A DNA stretch of 64,000 nucleotides from Flectobacillus sp. BAB-3569 (GTDB lineage Bacteria > Bacteroidota > Bacteroidia > Cytophagales > Spirosomataceae): assembly GCF_002270355.1 (NCBI RefSeq), contig NZ_NJFZ01000016.1:105563-169562 (forward strand), read 5' to 3'. Shown here one piece after another: positions 54,628 to 63,680 of the stretch (the stretch's first letter is position 1; each line of letters begins with the position of its first letter). A model generated the notes under the pieces. It saw only the letters and a program-made list of their open reading frames with translations. It did not search any database and was not told where the DNA came from. The translations under genes and the position numbers were made by a program.

Positions 54628-55551
54628 ATGAATTATACATTACATCAATTGCAGGTTTTCCTGATGATTAGTAAAACCAAAAGCGTGACAAAAGCCGCCG
54701 AGGAATTACATTTGAGTCAGCCCGCCGTTTCTATACAATTAAAAAACTTACAAGACCAATTCGCTATTCCGCTTACAGAAGTGGTTGGTCGTAAGTTGTT
54801 TATTACAGATTTTGGAAAAGAAATTGCCATTGCTGCTGAACGAATTCTATCAGAAGTATATGCTATAAATCATAAAACAGCTGCCTTTAAAGGGCAATTG
54901 GTGGGTCAACTCAAAATATCTGTTGTTTCTACAGGAAAGTATGTCATTCCATATTTTCTGAATGACTTCATGAGTCAACATGACGGAATTGAACTAAAAT
55001 TGGATGTTACCAACAAAGTGAAGGTAGTGGAAAGTCTCGAACAAAACGACGTAGATTTTTCTTTGGTATCGGTATTGCCCGACCACCTACAAATTGAAAA
55101 GGTTGAACTCATGCCCAACAAACTATTTTTAGTTGGGAATACACGCCAAGCTTTTGAGAAGAAACTTTACGATACCTCTGTTTTGGGAACTTTACCCCTT
55201 ATTTATCGCGAGCAAGGTTCGGGAACCAGACATGTGATGGAGAAATTTGTGCAGGCCAATATGCTTCCTATTCATAAAAAAATGGAATTGACTTCCAATG
55301 AAGCGGTAAAACAAGCGGTTTTGGCAGGTTTGGGATATTCGGTTATGCCTTTGATTGGGCTTAAAAATGAATTATCGATGGGTGATGTTCAAATTATTCC
55401 TGTCAAAGGATTTCCTATTCAAAGTATTTGGCACCTAATTTGGATGAAAGGCAAGAACTTTTCGCCTGTAGCAAAAGCTTTCTTAGAATTTATCCATCAA
55501 GAAAAAGATCGAATTATTCAGGAAAAATTTGATTGGTGCAATAAGTATTAG
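54628..55551 (+). CDS. LysR-family transcriptional regulator
   Basis: 307 residues. Winged HTH at the N-terminus ('LHQLQVFLMISKTKSVTKAA', 'EELHLSQPAVSIQLKNLQDQ'), then the effector-binding domain ('LKISVVSTGKYVIPYFLNDF', 'REQGSGTRHVMEKFV'). The closest-looking group is the CbbR/CmpR/CysB-type, whose members sense carbon or sulphur metabolites. It converges on the bicarbonate-permease gene, which would fit control of inorganic-carbon uptake (inference). Confidence 0.9.
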   Translation: MNYTLHQLQVFLMISKTKSVTKAAEELHLSQPAVSIQLKNLQDQFAIPLTEVVGRKLFITDFGKEIAIAAERILSEVYAINHKTAAFKGQLVGQLKISVVSTGKYVIPYFLNDFMSQHDGIELKLDVTNKVKVVESLEQNDVDFSLVSVLPDHLQIEKVELMPNKLFLVGNTRQAFEKKLYDTSVLGTLPLIYREQGSGTRHVMEKFVQANMLPIHKKMELTSNEAVKQAVLAGLGYSVMPLIGLKNELSMGDVQIIPVKGFPIQSIWHLIWMKGKNFSPVAKAFLEFIHQEKDRIIQEKFDWCNKY

Positions 55552-55576
55552 TTTTGAATGGTGAATCAGAACTGTA

Positions 55577-55720
55577 CGAAGGATTCTAAAACTGTATATT
55601 TCGGATATCGGGTGTTGGATTTCGGAAGTTTAATCTTTTATATTTTGTAAAAAATAAAGGTCTTTTACTTTATTTCCGAAATCAGAAATCCCAAATCTGC
55701 AATTATTGAAAATCCTTCGT
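55577..55720. repeat. R2 repeat, full-length copy
   Basis: Ends TACGAAGGATT and AATCCTTCGTA are perfect 11-base terminal inverted repeats around about 144 bases with TTTCGGATATCGG, TGGATTTCGGAAG and TTTCCGAAATCAGAAATCCC. The inverted copy at 59783-59931 has ends TATGAAGGATT / AATCCTTCATA. Non-coding and MITE-like. It separates the convergent lysR and permease genes. Confidence 0.7.
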
Positions 55721-55744
55721 AAAGCACTAATTCACCATTCAAAA

Positions 55745-56704
55745 TTACATCGATACTATTCCGAAGTAAATAGGTAATCCAATCGTGATATTGATAGGAA
55801 AAGTAATAGCCAAGGTCATAGGCAAGTAAAGTCCAGGGTTTGCTTGAGGTACTGAGATTTTCATGGCAGCAGGGACGGCAATATAAGAAGCGCTCGCCGC
55901 CAAAACCGCCAAGATGAAACGGTCAATAGTATGTTCGCAAAAAAATCCTGTTACCCATCCCACCAAACATCCATTGACTAGTGGAATAATCGCTGCAAAA
56001 ATGATGGGAAACCAACCGTAGGAAAAGAAGGACGTCAATTTTTTCCCACTTGATATTCCCATATCTAATAAAAATATCGCCAGAAAGCCTTTAAACAAAT
56101 CATTAGTAAATGGTTTAATACCTTCTGCTTGTTTGGCATTAGCCAAATAACCAATAATCAAACTTCCCAAAATTAGCAGAACACTTCCATTGGTTAACGA
56201 GTGTTTAAATGCCTCTTTTTTCTGAATACCTTGATGAATGTCCTTTCCAAATACCGAAATTAATAGCAATCCTACGATAATGGCTGGTGATTCCATCAGT
56301 GCCATAGTGGCAACCATGTACCCATGTATTTGTAAATGATGCGTTTCGAGATACGACACCGCAGTCACAAAAGTTACAGCACTTACCGAACCATAAGCCG
56401 CCGCCGTAGCGCCTGCATCGTAGATATTTAATTTTTTCCGAAGAATAAAAAATGTGTAAAATGGTATTGCTACCGAGATAAATATACCTGTTAGCATAAC
56501 CCAAATAATTTGACTATTGAAGGTTTCGTGCGAAAGTTCTTGACCGCCTTTGAAACCTATCGCAAATAACAAATACAATGAAATAAACTTGGAAGAATTG
56601 GAGGGAATTTTCAAATCACTTTTTAGCATCACTGATACAATTCCCAAAACAAAAAATAGCAGTGCTGGATTAGATAAGTTCTCTAATAGTAAGTTGGAAT
56701 TCAT
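55745..56704 (-). CDS. SbtA-like sodium-dependent bicarbonate permease
   Basis: 319 residues with about ten transmembrane helices, in two inverted repeats of five. 'LYLLFAIGFKGGQELS', 'TAAAYGSVSAVTFVTAVSYL', 'MALMESPAIIVGLLLIS', 'FLLDMGISSGKK' and 'AASASYIAVPAAMKISVPQA' are typical of the SbtA/DUF897 family, which takes up bicarbonate with Na+. ATG 56704 is chosen because the 14 codons further upstream would lie in the R1 repeat. No SbtB-type PII protein is beside it. Confidence 0.88.
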   Translation of the reverse strand: MNSNLLLENLSNPALLFFVLGIVSVMLKSDLKIPSNSSKFISLYLLFAIGFKGGQELSHETFNSQIIWVMLTGIFISVAIPFYTFFILRKKLNIYDAGATAAAYGSVSAVTFVTAVSYLETHHLQIHGYMVATMALMESPAIIVGLLLISVFGKDIHQGIQKKEAFKHSLTNGSVLLILGSLIIGYLANAKQAEGIKPFTNDLFKGFLAIFLLDMGISSGKKLTSFFSYGWFPIIFAAIIPLVNGCLVGWVTGFFCEHTIDRFILAVLAASASYIAVPAAMKISVPQANPGLYLPMTLAITFPINITIGLPIYFGIVSM

Positions 56705-56717
56705 GAAATAATAATTA

Positions 56718-56905
56718 GTTAAGTGAGTGGGCAAAATAAAATTCAACTGTTGAGCTTTGGGCTTTCAGGTAACGGCTTTCGGCGGTGGGCTTTGGAAAAA
56801 TGCATGGCTGTGGTTATTAAAAAACATTTTAACACTCTTTGCCTAGTGCCTGTTGCCTTGTGCCTAAAACACAAAACTTTGCATGATTACTTAATGCAAT
56901 TTTAT
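56718..56905 (+). repeat. R1 repeat, full-length copy
   Basis: TTAAGTGAGTGGGCAAAATA, GGGCTTTCAGGTAACGGC, TTTCGGCGGTGGGCTTTGG, AACACTCTTTGCCTAGTGCC, TGTTGCCTTGTGCCTAAAAC, end TGCATGATTACTTAATGC. Directly upstream of the permease gene. Confidence 0.65.
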
Positions 56906-56977
56906 TTTGCATTAATACTTAAAATTATCCGTCTGATTATCAAGCGGATTAAATTTTAACTACTGATTTAGTTTGTT

Positions 56978-57952
56978 TCAAGCATTTTGGTCAAATTGGC
57001 TTGACGCTCTAAATAATTTATCGTTAAGGGCTATACCCAAATTAGTCGCAGGGAAAAGTTTAACGATAATTACGTCTAAATTAAGATTATCCAGTTCATG
57101 CAATTGTGCATACAGGTTAGAAGCAGCCTCCCTTAGATCCTCGGTGGTGCTTAAGTTGCGAACTTCAGCACTACTTGAAAAATCCACTCCGCTAGTTCCC
57201 ATAGTGAGCAATCCTATCTTTTTACCTACAAATTTATTGACCGCTTCTTCAAAAGATTCGGTGATGATTAGAGGAGTTCGGGGGGCATAATGGGAGCGGT
57301 GACTTCCTGGGTAATTACTCTGGTTATCAATGTCATAGTACACTGCGGTATTAGGAAGAACCTCAAGAATATCATCCTTACTGATAATTCCTTGACGATA
57401 GATTACTACGGCATCATCTTTAAACCCAATAATGGTAGATTCGAGCCCCACTTTGCAATTTCCACCATCGAGTGTTAGGGGTATTTTTCCTTTAAAATAA
57501 GAAAATACATGCATGGCCGAGGTAGGACTAATCTTCCCAAATGGGTTAGCACTTGGAGCAACCAATGGAAATGGAATTGTCGAAAGTAGTTTTAATGCTA
57601 AAGGATGCTCTGGCATTCGAACGGCAATTGTGCCTAAGCCAGCAGTTGCTTCTGAGGGAATAGTTGGTTTTGCTGATAAAATCATGGTCAATGGACCAGG
57701 CCAAAATCTTTCGGCTAACAGTTGAGCCTTCACAGGAATATCACTAGCAATACTTTCCACCTGTTCCCAATGAGCTACGTGCGCAATCAATGGATGATTT
57801 TTAGGACGCTCTTTGATAGTAAATATTTTATTGATGGCTTCTTGATCCCAGATGTTTCCTGCCAAACCATAAACGGTTTCTGTTGGGAGTCCTATGACAC
57901 CGCCTTTTTCTAAATATGTCTTTGCTAATTGTACGGAAGTTGAAAGTATCAT
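56978..57952 (-). CDS. tsaC: L-threonylcarbamoyladenylate synthase (Sua5/TsaC)
   Basis: Makes the threonylcarbamoyl-AMP needed for t6A37 of tRNAs that read ANN codons; cytoplasmic and normally essential. 324 residues: the YrdC domain (1-200) has 'GLPTETVYGLAGN', 'IFTIKERPKNHPLIAHVAHW', 'WPGPLTMILSA', 'TIAVRMPEHPL' and 'APSANPFGKISPTSA'; a C-terminal Sua5 domain of about 110 residues follows 'YPGSHRSHYAPRTPL'. The extra domain makes it Sua5-type. Presence of such a gene on a stretch with a plasmid-type origin is notable. Confidence 0.93.
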   Translation of the reverse strand: MILSTSVQLAKTYLEKGGVIGLPTETVYGLAGNIWDQEAINKIFTIKERPKNHPLIAHVAHWEQVESIASDIPVKAQLLAERFWPGPLTMILSAKPTIPSEATAGLGTIAVRMPEHPLALKLLSTIPFPLVAPSANPFGKISPTSAMHVFSYFKGKIPLTLDGGNCKVGLESTIIGFKDDAVVIYRQGIISKDDILEVLPNTAVYYDIDNQSNYPGSHRSHYAPRTPLIITESFEEAVNKFVGKKIGLLTMGTSGVDFSSSAEVRNLSTTEDLREAASNLYAQLHELDNLNLDVIIVKLFPATNLGIALNDKLFRASSQFDQNA

Positions 57953-58255
57953 TTTGTATGTGTTTTAATATTTGACTACAAAATTGAACTTAAATAGTCA
58001 TAAGTTTTTATTTATATATAATATTTTAGACATTTAGAATATTTATACATATTAATTTTTCATGACATTTCCAATATTTTGATTTAATATAAGTAATTGA
58101 TAATAAATATTTTAAGTATTGTTCAAGAAAGATTCACTGATTAGAAATTTTATATCCATAAATAATACTTATGTATTTTATTTTTAACATAAATAAAAAC
58201 TTATAAAAATATTACTTCAAATTTGTGTCGTAAACAAAGCATAACACAAACACAG
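57953..58255. other. AT-rich intergenic region
   Basis: Divergent promoter space between tsaC and icd. Very high A+T with several short TATA-like runs; I see no gene, repeat copy or perfect -7 box. Confidence 0.5.
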
Positions 58256-59680
58256 ATGACAAAAATTACAGTTGCAAAAGGAGATGGTATCGGACCAGAA
58301 ATTATGGATGCCACTCTAGAAATCATTCTTGCCGCAGGAGCAAAAATTGAAATCGAGACAATTGACATTGGTGAAAAGGTGTATTTATCTGGTAATACCT
58401 CGGGTATCGCTAGAGAGTCGTGGGATATTATACGCCGAAACAAAATATTCTTAAAAGCACCCATTACTACTCCACAAGGAGGGGGCTATAAGAGTCTTAA
58501 TGTAACCACTCGTAAGTTTTTGGGCTTGTATGCAAATGTTCGCCCTTGTTTAAGTCTGCATCCGTTTGTGGATACCAAGCACCCTAAGATGGATATTGTG
58601 ATTATCCGCGAAAATGAGGAAGATCTTTATGCAGGTATTGAGCACCAACAAACCGACGAAGTTGTACAGTGTCTTAAACTCATCAGTCGCCCGGGTTGTG
58701 AGAAAATCGTTCGCTATGCTTTTGAATATGCCAAGCATAACGGACGTAAAAAAGTAACTTGCTTCACCAAGGACAATATCATGAAACAAACCGACGGATT
58801 GTTCCATAAGGTATTCGACGAAATAGCTCTGGAGTATCCAGAAATTGAAAATGAACACTGGATTATTGATATTGGAGCAGCAAAAATGGCTGATACGCCT
58901 GAGGCTTTCGATGTAATTGTGGTGCCAAATCTTTATGGTGATGTACTATCAGACATTGCCGCACAAATAGCAGGCTCGGTAGGCTTGGCTGGTTCGTCCA
59001 ATATCGGTGAGGAATGTGCCATGTTTGAAGCGATTCATGGCTCTGCACCACGAAGAGCTGGTCAGAATGTAGCCAATCCATCAGGGTTATTGCAAGGTGC
59101 TATCTTAATGCTACAACATATTGGTCAGATGGAAGTAGCGGAAAAGGTACAAAATGCTTGGCTCAAAACCATCGAGGACGGTATTCATACTTATGATATC
59201 TATCAGGAGGGAACAAGTACTCAAAAGGTTGGTACAAAGGAATTTGCTCAAGCGGTTATCGCCAATCTTGGTCAAAAACCTAAGCAACTTCAAGCCGTTG
59301 AGTACGCTGAAGGAGCTCAAATGTACTTACCGAAGTACGTGCGTAAAGCACCTGCCAAAAAGGAAATCGTTGGAGTAGATTTGTTTGTACACTGGTCTGG
59401 TAATCAGGCAGATGATTTGGCAGCGCAAGTAAGTCAGCTAAATCATGCAGGTTTGGAACTAAGTATGATTACCAACCGAGGAATCAAGGTATGGCCTGAA
59501 GGCTTCCCCGAAACATTTTGTACAGACCACTGGAGATGTAGATTTAAGGGACTTGGCTCTAGCGCACAAATTCCAGCGTTGTTGGAGAAGGCCATTTCGC
59601 AAGGCATAGATGTGATTAAAACAGAAAACCTATATGAGTTTGATGGTAAAGCCGCTTATTCACTAGGTCAAGGACAATAG
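58256..59680 (+). CDS. icd: NADP-dependent isocitrate dehydrogenase
   Basis: TCA-cycle enzyme: isocitrate to 2-oxoglutarate, CO2 and NADPH. 474 residues from ATG 58256 (11 further codons are open upstream). 'VAKGDGIGPEIMDATLEIIL', 'GGYKSLNVTTRKFLGLYANV', 'VIIRENEEDLYAGIEH', 'VVPNLYGDVLSDIAAQIAG' and 'HGSAPRRAGQNVANPSGLL' are the substrate- and cofactor-binding signatures. A C-terminal extension of about 130 residues ('EIVGVDLFVHWSGNQADDLA', 'CTDHWRCRFKG') marks the longer Bacteroidota/Thermus-type enzyme. A terminator follows. Confidence 0.95.
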   Translation: MTKITVAKGDGIGPEIMDATLEIILAAGAKIEIETIDIGEKVYLSGNTSGIARESWDIIRRNKIFLKAPITTPQGGGYKSLNVTTRKFLGLYANVRPCLSLHPFVDTKHPKMDIVIIRENEEDLYAGIEHQQTDEVVQCLKLISRPGCEKIVRYAFEYAKHNGRKKVTCFTKDNIMKQTDGLFHKVFDEIALEYPEIENEHWIIDIGAAKMADTPEAFDVIVVPNLYGDVLSDIAAQIAGSVGLAGSSNIGEECAMFEAIHGSAPRRAGQNVANPSGLLQGAILMLQHIGQMEVAEKVQNAWLKTIEDGIHTYDIYQEGTSTQKVGTKEFAQAVIANLGQKPKQLQAVEYAEGAQMYLPKYVRKAPAKKEIVGVDLFVHWSGNQADDLAAQVSQLNHAGLELSMITNRGIKVWPEGFPETFCTDHWRCRFKGLGSSAQIPALLEKAISQGIDVIKTENLYEFDGKAAYSLGQGQ

Positions 59681-59721
59681 TAAGTTGAACTAACCCGTTC
59701 ATCCTATCTTGTATGAAAACG

Positions 59722-59758
59722 GATAGCTATCAGAAATTTTTTGATAGCTATTTTTTTT
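59722..59758 (+). terminator. Intrinsic terminator of icd
   Basis: GATAGCTATCA / TGATAGCTA stem followed by eight T, 42 bases after the stop. Confidence 0.8.
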
Positions 59759-59782
59759 GAGTAGTGAATTGTGAGTTAGGGC

Positions 59783-59931
59783 TGTATGAAGGATTTCCAA
59801 TAATTGCGGATTTGGGATTTCTGATTTCGGAAATAAAGTAAAATACCTCTATTTTTACAAAACATAAAAGCTTACACTTCCGAAATCTGACATCCGATAT
59901 CCGAAATAGACAGTTTTAGAATCCTTCATAC
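59783..59931. repeat. R2 repeat, full-length inverted copy
   Basis: Ends CTGTATGAAGGATT and AATCCTTCATACAG (14-base perfect inverted repeats). The inner sequence is the reverse complement of the copy at 55577-55720. R3-like sequence follows to 60040 (CACAATTCAGCACTAATACTTA), so 59760-60047 is entirely repeats. Confidence 0.7.
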
Positions 59932-60047
59932 AGTTCTAATTGTAAGTTGCGAATTGTAAATGTAAAGGCTTTATTTTCAGTAATTTGTATTTAAAACCAA
60001 AGAGCTGATGCTCACAATTCAGCACTAATACTTACCTCTAATAAATA

Positions 60048-62765
60048 ATGAAAAAACAATTTCAAGTTTCAAGAAGAGATTTCGTCAAAAATACCTTATT
60101 AGCAAGCACTGCTGCAACATTGGCTTCTCATCAGATTTTGGCTACGGAACATCAAACTAAAAATCTGATTCCAGCCACAGAAGGAGCAATTTTACACTGG
60201 TTAACAGGACAAGCTCCGAGCGTATTACAAGGCACCACATGGGGTATTCCTTGGCCCAAAGGGTTGGTCAAAAAAGAAACGCCTTTAGCTGTTTTACAAA
60301 ACGATACTGTTCAGAATAGCCAAACTTGGCCGCTAGCATTTTGGCCAGATGGTAGTATTAAATGGTCAGCTTTTGCTATTGGCGCACAAGAAAAATTAGC
60401 CGAAAATTGGCGTGTTAAAATTGGACAAAAACCACAAGCTGGCAAATTACAAGTCAATGAGAGTCAGGACATCATCGTCGTTGACACAGGAAAAATGCGT
60501 TGTGAAATTGCAAAAAAAGGGAATACCATCATTAAATCGCTTTTTCATGCACAACAAAAATTAGTTGCCCAAAACGGAAAACTCGTCTTGCAAGTACAAA
60601 ACCAAGCTGATGGTGACTGGGCTGAAAATACACAATTACAAGGTTTTGAAAGTACCATTCAAAAAGTACAAATAGAAAATCAAGGTAGTGTGCGAGCCTT
60701 GATAAAAGTCGAGGGAATTCATCAGAGTACCCAAGGCAAACAGCTATTACCTTTTGTATTACGTCTTTATTTTTACGAAAATTCTGACTCCATTCGTGCC
60801 ATTCATTCGTTTGTGTATGATGCCGATGAAAACCACGATTTTATCAAAGGAATCGGTTTTCGCTTTGATACTTTATTAAAAGATACAGCTCTTTATAATC
60901 GACATATTCGTTTTGTAGGGCAAAATGGAGGCATTTTTGCCGAAGCTATCCAAGGTCTTTCGGGGCTCAGACGCAATCCAGGAAAAGACGTAACTCAATC
61001 GCAATTTGAAGGAAAATCGGTCAATGCTTTACCGCAAAATATCCAAGACTTACTTAAATATATTCCTGCATTTGGCGATTACACCTTATTTCAAGGCTCC
61101 TGTGATGGGTTTGATATTCAGAAAAGAACCAAAGCGGGCTATGGCTGGATTCAGTCGGCAAGTGGTCAGCGAGCAAGTGGTTTGGCATATTTGGGTACTC
61201 CAACGGGTGGACTTTCGTTGGGACTTAGGCATTTTTGGCAAAGCTATCCTGCACAAATCGATATTCGTCAGGCGCAGACAGACCTTGCCCAAATGACGCT
61301 TTGGTTTTGGGCGCCAAAAGCCTCTGCTATGGATTTGCGTTTTTATCATGATGGCATGGGGCAACTCACTTTTGAAGAACAAAGGGATGGCTTGGATATT
61401 ACCTACGAAGATTATGAGCCCGAATTTGGTCGCCCGTATGGTACTGCCCGCACTAGCGAATTTTTTATTCAAACATTTACCGAAACTCCATCGCATGAAA
61501 CCTTGAGTAAACTTTCTGAAGACATAGAAAATCCGCCTCGACTCATGGTTTTGCCAGAACAGTTTATTCAAGCTCGTGTTTTTGGCAATGCCATCAGTTT
61601 ACCCACTACTAGCACCGAAAAACACAAAGCACTTGAAGACCAATTAGCGTTTTACTTTAACTACTATCAGCGACAAATAGAAGAACGTCGTTGGTATGGA
61701 TTCTGGAATTATGGCGATGTCATGCACACATACGACAATGACCGTCATGTTTGGCGCTATGACGTGGGTGGCTTTGCATGGGACAACTCCGAACTGTCGA
61801 CAGACCTTTGGTTGTGGTATTATTTTTTGAGAACAGGAAATAAAGACGTATTTGCGATGGCAGAAGCCATGACTCGTCATACGGGCGAAGTGGATGTTCA
61901 TCATATCGGAAGATTTAGTCCTTTGGGCTCGCGCCATAATGTGCAACATTGGGGATGTAGTGCCAAACAATTGAGAATCAGTACAGCAGCCAACCGCCGA
62001 TTTTACTATTATCTTACTGCTGATGAGCGCATTGGCGATTTGATGCGAGAGCAAATCAATGGAGACAAAACCTTGAGAGAAGTAGTGCCAGGTAGAAAAA
62101 TTGGTCAAAAACCACCCCAAAATGACCCAGATAAAAAGCTCGTATCTATGTCGTTTGGTACAGACTGGGGGGCATTGGCTTCGGCATGGCTAACTGAGTG
62201 GGAACGTACTGGCAATGAACAAATGAAGAATAAATTGCTCAATAGTATGCGTACCATAGCCACACAACCCAAAGGATTTTTTCATGGGGAGGGCATTATG
62301 GAAATTGCTACAGGAAAATTTGCGCCACAGCCTGTCGACAAAATATCTGTATCCCATTTGAGTGCAGTTTTTGGTTTGACAGAAATCTGTTTTGAGTTAG
62401 TCGACCTAATAGATATGCCAGAATTCAAGACCGCATGGCTGAAGTATTGTGAATTATATAATGGTACAGATGAAGAACAAAAAGCATATTTAGGAAAAAA
62501 CTTCAAACTAAATCTAGCGCAAGGTCATGCTCGATTGACAGCATTTGCCGCCTATCATCTCAAAGATGCTAAATTGGCGCAAAGAGCATGGGATGAGTTT
62601 TATAAAGGAGAAGGTGGTTTTAAAAAGCCATCAAGCAAACTAACGCCTATCAATCCGCCATTAGTCTTGCGACCTATCCAAGAAGGGGAAGTTTCGACCA
62701 ATGCCGTAGCACAGTGGGGTTTGTCTGCTATGCAATGTTTAGCCTATATCGGGAATCAGTTATAA
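60048..62765 (+). CDS. Tat-exported PL26-like exo-rhamnogalacturonan lyase family protein
   Basis: 905 residues with a twin-arginine leader ('FQVSRRDFVKNTLLASTAAT'). The order fits the PcRGLX/YetA family: N-terminal RIFT-barrel-like part ('PWPKGLVKKETPLAV', 'WPLAFWPDGSIKWSAFAIG'), central beta-sandwich, and C-terminal (alpha/alpha) toroid ('GFWNYGDVMHTYDNDRHVW', 'DVHHIGRFSPLGSRHNVQHW'). His, Tyr and Arg residues rich in 'VDVHHIGRFSPLGSRHN' are candidates for catalysis. PL26 enzymes release unsaturated disaccharides from rhamnogalacturonan I; the GH78 at 3004 could remove the rhamnose. Family assignment is by pattern recognition. Confidence 0.8.
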   Translation: MKKQFQVSRRDFVKNTLLASTAATLASHQILATEHQTKNLIPATEGAILHWLTGQAPSVLQGTTWGIPWPKGLVKKETPLAVLQNDTVQNSQTWPLAFWPDGSIKWSAFAIGAQEKLAENWRVKIGQKPQAGKLQVNESQDIIVVDTGKMRCEIAKKGNTIIKSLFHAQQKLVAQNGKLVLQVQNQADGDWAENTQLQGFESTIQKVQIENQGSVRALIKVEGIHQSTQGKQLLPFVLRLYFYENSDSIRAIHSFVYDADENHDFIKGIGFRFDTLLKDTALYNRHIRFVGQNGGIFAEAIQGLSGLRRNPGKDVTQSQFEGKSVNALPQNIQDLLKYIPAFGDYTLFQGSCDGFDIQKRTKAGYGWIQSASGQRASGLAYLGTPTGGLSLGLRHFWQSYPAQIDIRQAQTDLAQMTLWFWAPKASAMDLRFYHDGMGQLTFEEQRDGLDITYEDYEPEFGRPYGTARTSEFFIQTFTETPSHETLSKLSEDIENPPRLMVLPEQFIQARVFGNAISLPTTSTEKHKALEDQLAFYFNYYQRQIEERRWYGFWNYGDVMHTYDNDRHVWRYDVGGFAWDNSELSTDLWLWYYFLRTGNKDVFAMAEAMTRHTGEVDVHHIGRFSPLGSRHNVQHWGCSAKQLRISTAANRRFYYYLTADERIGDLMREQINGDKTLREVVPGRKIGQKPPQNDPDKKLVSMSFGTDWGALASAWLTEWERTGNEQMKNKLLNSMRTIATQPKGFFHGEGIMEIATGKFAPQPVDKISVSHLSAVFGLTEICFELVDLIDMPEFKTAWLKYCELYNGTDEEQKAYLGKNFKLNLAQGHARLTAFAAYHLKDAKLAQRAWDEFYKGEGGFKKPSSKLTPINPPLVLRPIQEGEVSTNAVAQWGLSAMQCLAYIGNQL

Positions 62766-62816
62766 TGGATAGTGAGAGCCGTACTACATTGAGTGAATCA
62801 GTGATTTTTGTATAAA

Positions 62817-62860
62817 TTTTACATTTTTAGACGCAATACTTTACGTCTAAAAATGTAAAA
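62817..62860. terminator. Terminator after the lyase gene
   Basis: TTTTACATTTTTAGACG mirrored exactly by CGTCTAAAAATGTAAAA, with a 10-base loop. The inner AGACGCAATnnTTnCGTCT motif is the same module as in the MITEs. A second hairpin, AATAGCCTA / TAGGCTATT, lies at 62885-62907. Confidence 0.65.
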
Positions 62861-62943
62861 CTTATGAATAAGGTATCAAAAAATAATAGCCTAATAAATA
62901 GGCTATTAAAATCAACAATAATACTTAGTGGTTAGATAAGTTT

Positions 62944-63080
62944 GCGGGCAAAATTAAAATAATTTTACCCGCCTTAAGCTCTAGGCTTTATGCTGTAGGC
63001 TAAAAGTTAATTAGTATTTCTCATGAAATAATTGAGGCTTTTTTGCCTAATGCCTACGGCTTACAGCTTAAAGCGTATTA
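62944..63080 (+). repeat. R1-like repeat, diverged copy
   Basis: GCGGGCAAAATTAAAATAAT, AGCTCTAGGCTTTATGCTG, GCCTAATGCCTACGGCTTAC: same layout as R1 with many changes. It ends near the osmC 3' end. Confidence 0.45.
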
Positions 63081-63091
63081 ATATATTCAGT

Positions 63092-63508
63092 CTATAGCAA
63101 TGTTGCCTGAAGCGTAATAGTTGCATTGAATAATTTAGAAATTGGACAGTTTTCTTTAGCATGATTTACCAATTCCTCAAATTTAGCTTGATCCAAACCC
63201 TCAGCTTTTACGCTAGTAGTAAGGTTGATGGTCGTAATTGTACCATTTTCTAACACTACTTCAGAAGTAGTATCAATAATATCTGCGGTAAAACCTGCAC
63301 CCTGAAGGTTGAATGCCAATTGCATTGAAAAACATCCAGCGTGTGCTGCGCCTACTAATTCCTCTGGATTGGTGCCGATACCGTCTTCAAAACGAGTATT
63401 AAATGAGTATTGAGTTGCGTTTAATACACCACTAGGAGAAGTAAGAGTTCCTTTGCCTGCTTTGCCCGAGCCAATCCACTGAGCGTTAGCGCTTCTTTTA
63501 ATTAACAT
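63092..63508 (-). CDS. OsmC-family peroxide-resistance protein
   Basis: 138-residue thiol peroxidase-like protein. Redox cysteines C59 ('[13 protein letters not shown]') and C121 ('[13 protein letters not shown]') are both present, with Glu49/50 in '[14 protein letters not shown]' positioned as in OsmC. It reduces organic hydroperoxides in the cytoplasm. Closest to the OsmC rather than the Ohr branch by the '[20 protein letters not shown]' motif. Stands alone. Confidence 0.92.
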   Translation of the reverse strand: MLIKRSANAQWIGSGKAGKGTLTSPSGVLNATQYSFNTRFEDGIGTNPEELVGAAHAGCFSMQLAFNLQGAGFTADIIDTTSEVVLENGTITTINLTTSVKAEGLDQAKFEELVNHAKENCPISKLFNATITLQATLL

Positions 63509-63680
63509 GATCTTTAAGGTTTATTTGTGTTTTGTTGTATCGTTTTGATATGACAAAGTTGCATGAATTATTTTCCTGAAAGAATGTATAAAAATCACTA
63601 ATGAATGGACAAAAATACCATGACTCGTTTTCCAACAAAACATGAGTCATCCCGAATTTTTCGTGAAGACTTTTAAAAAC

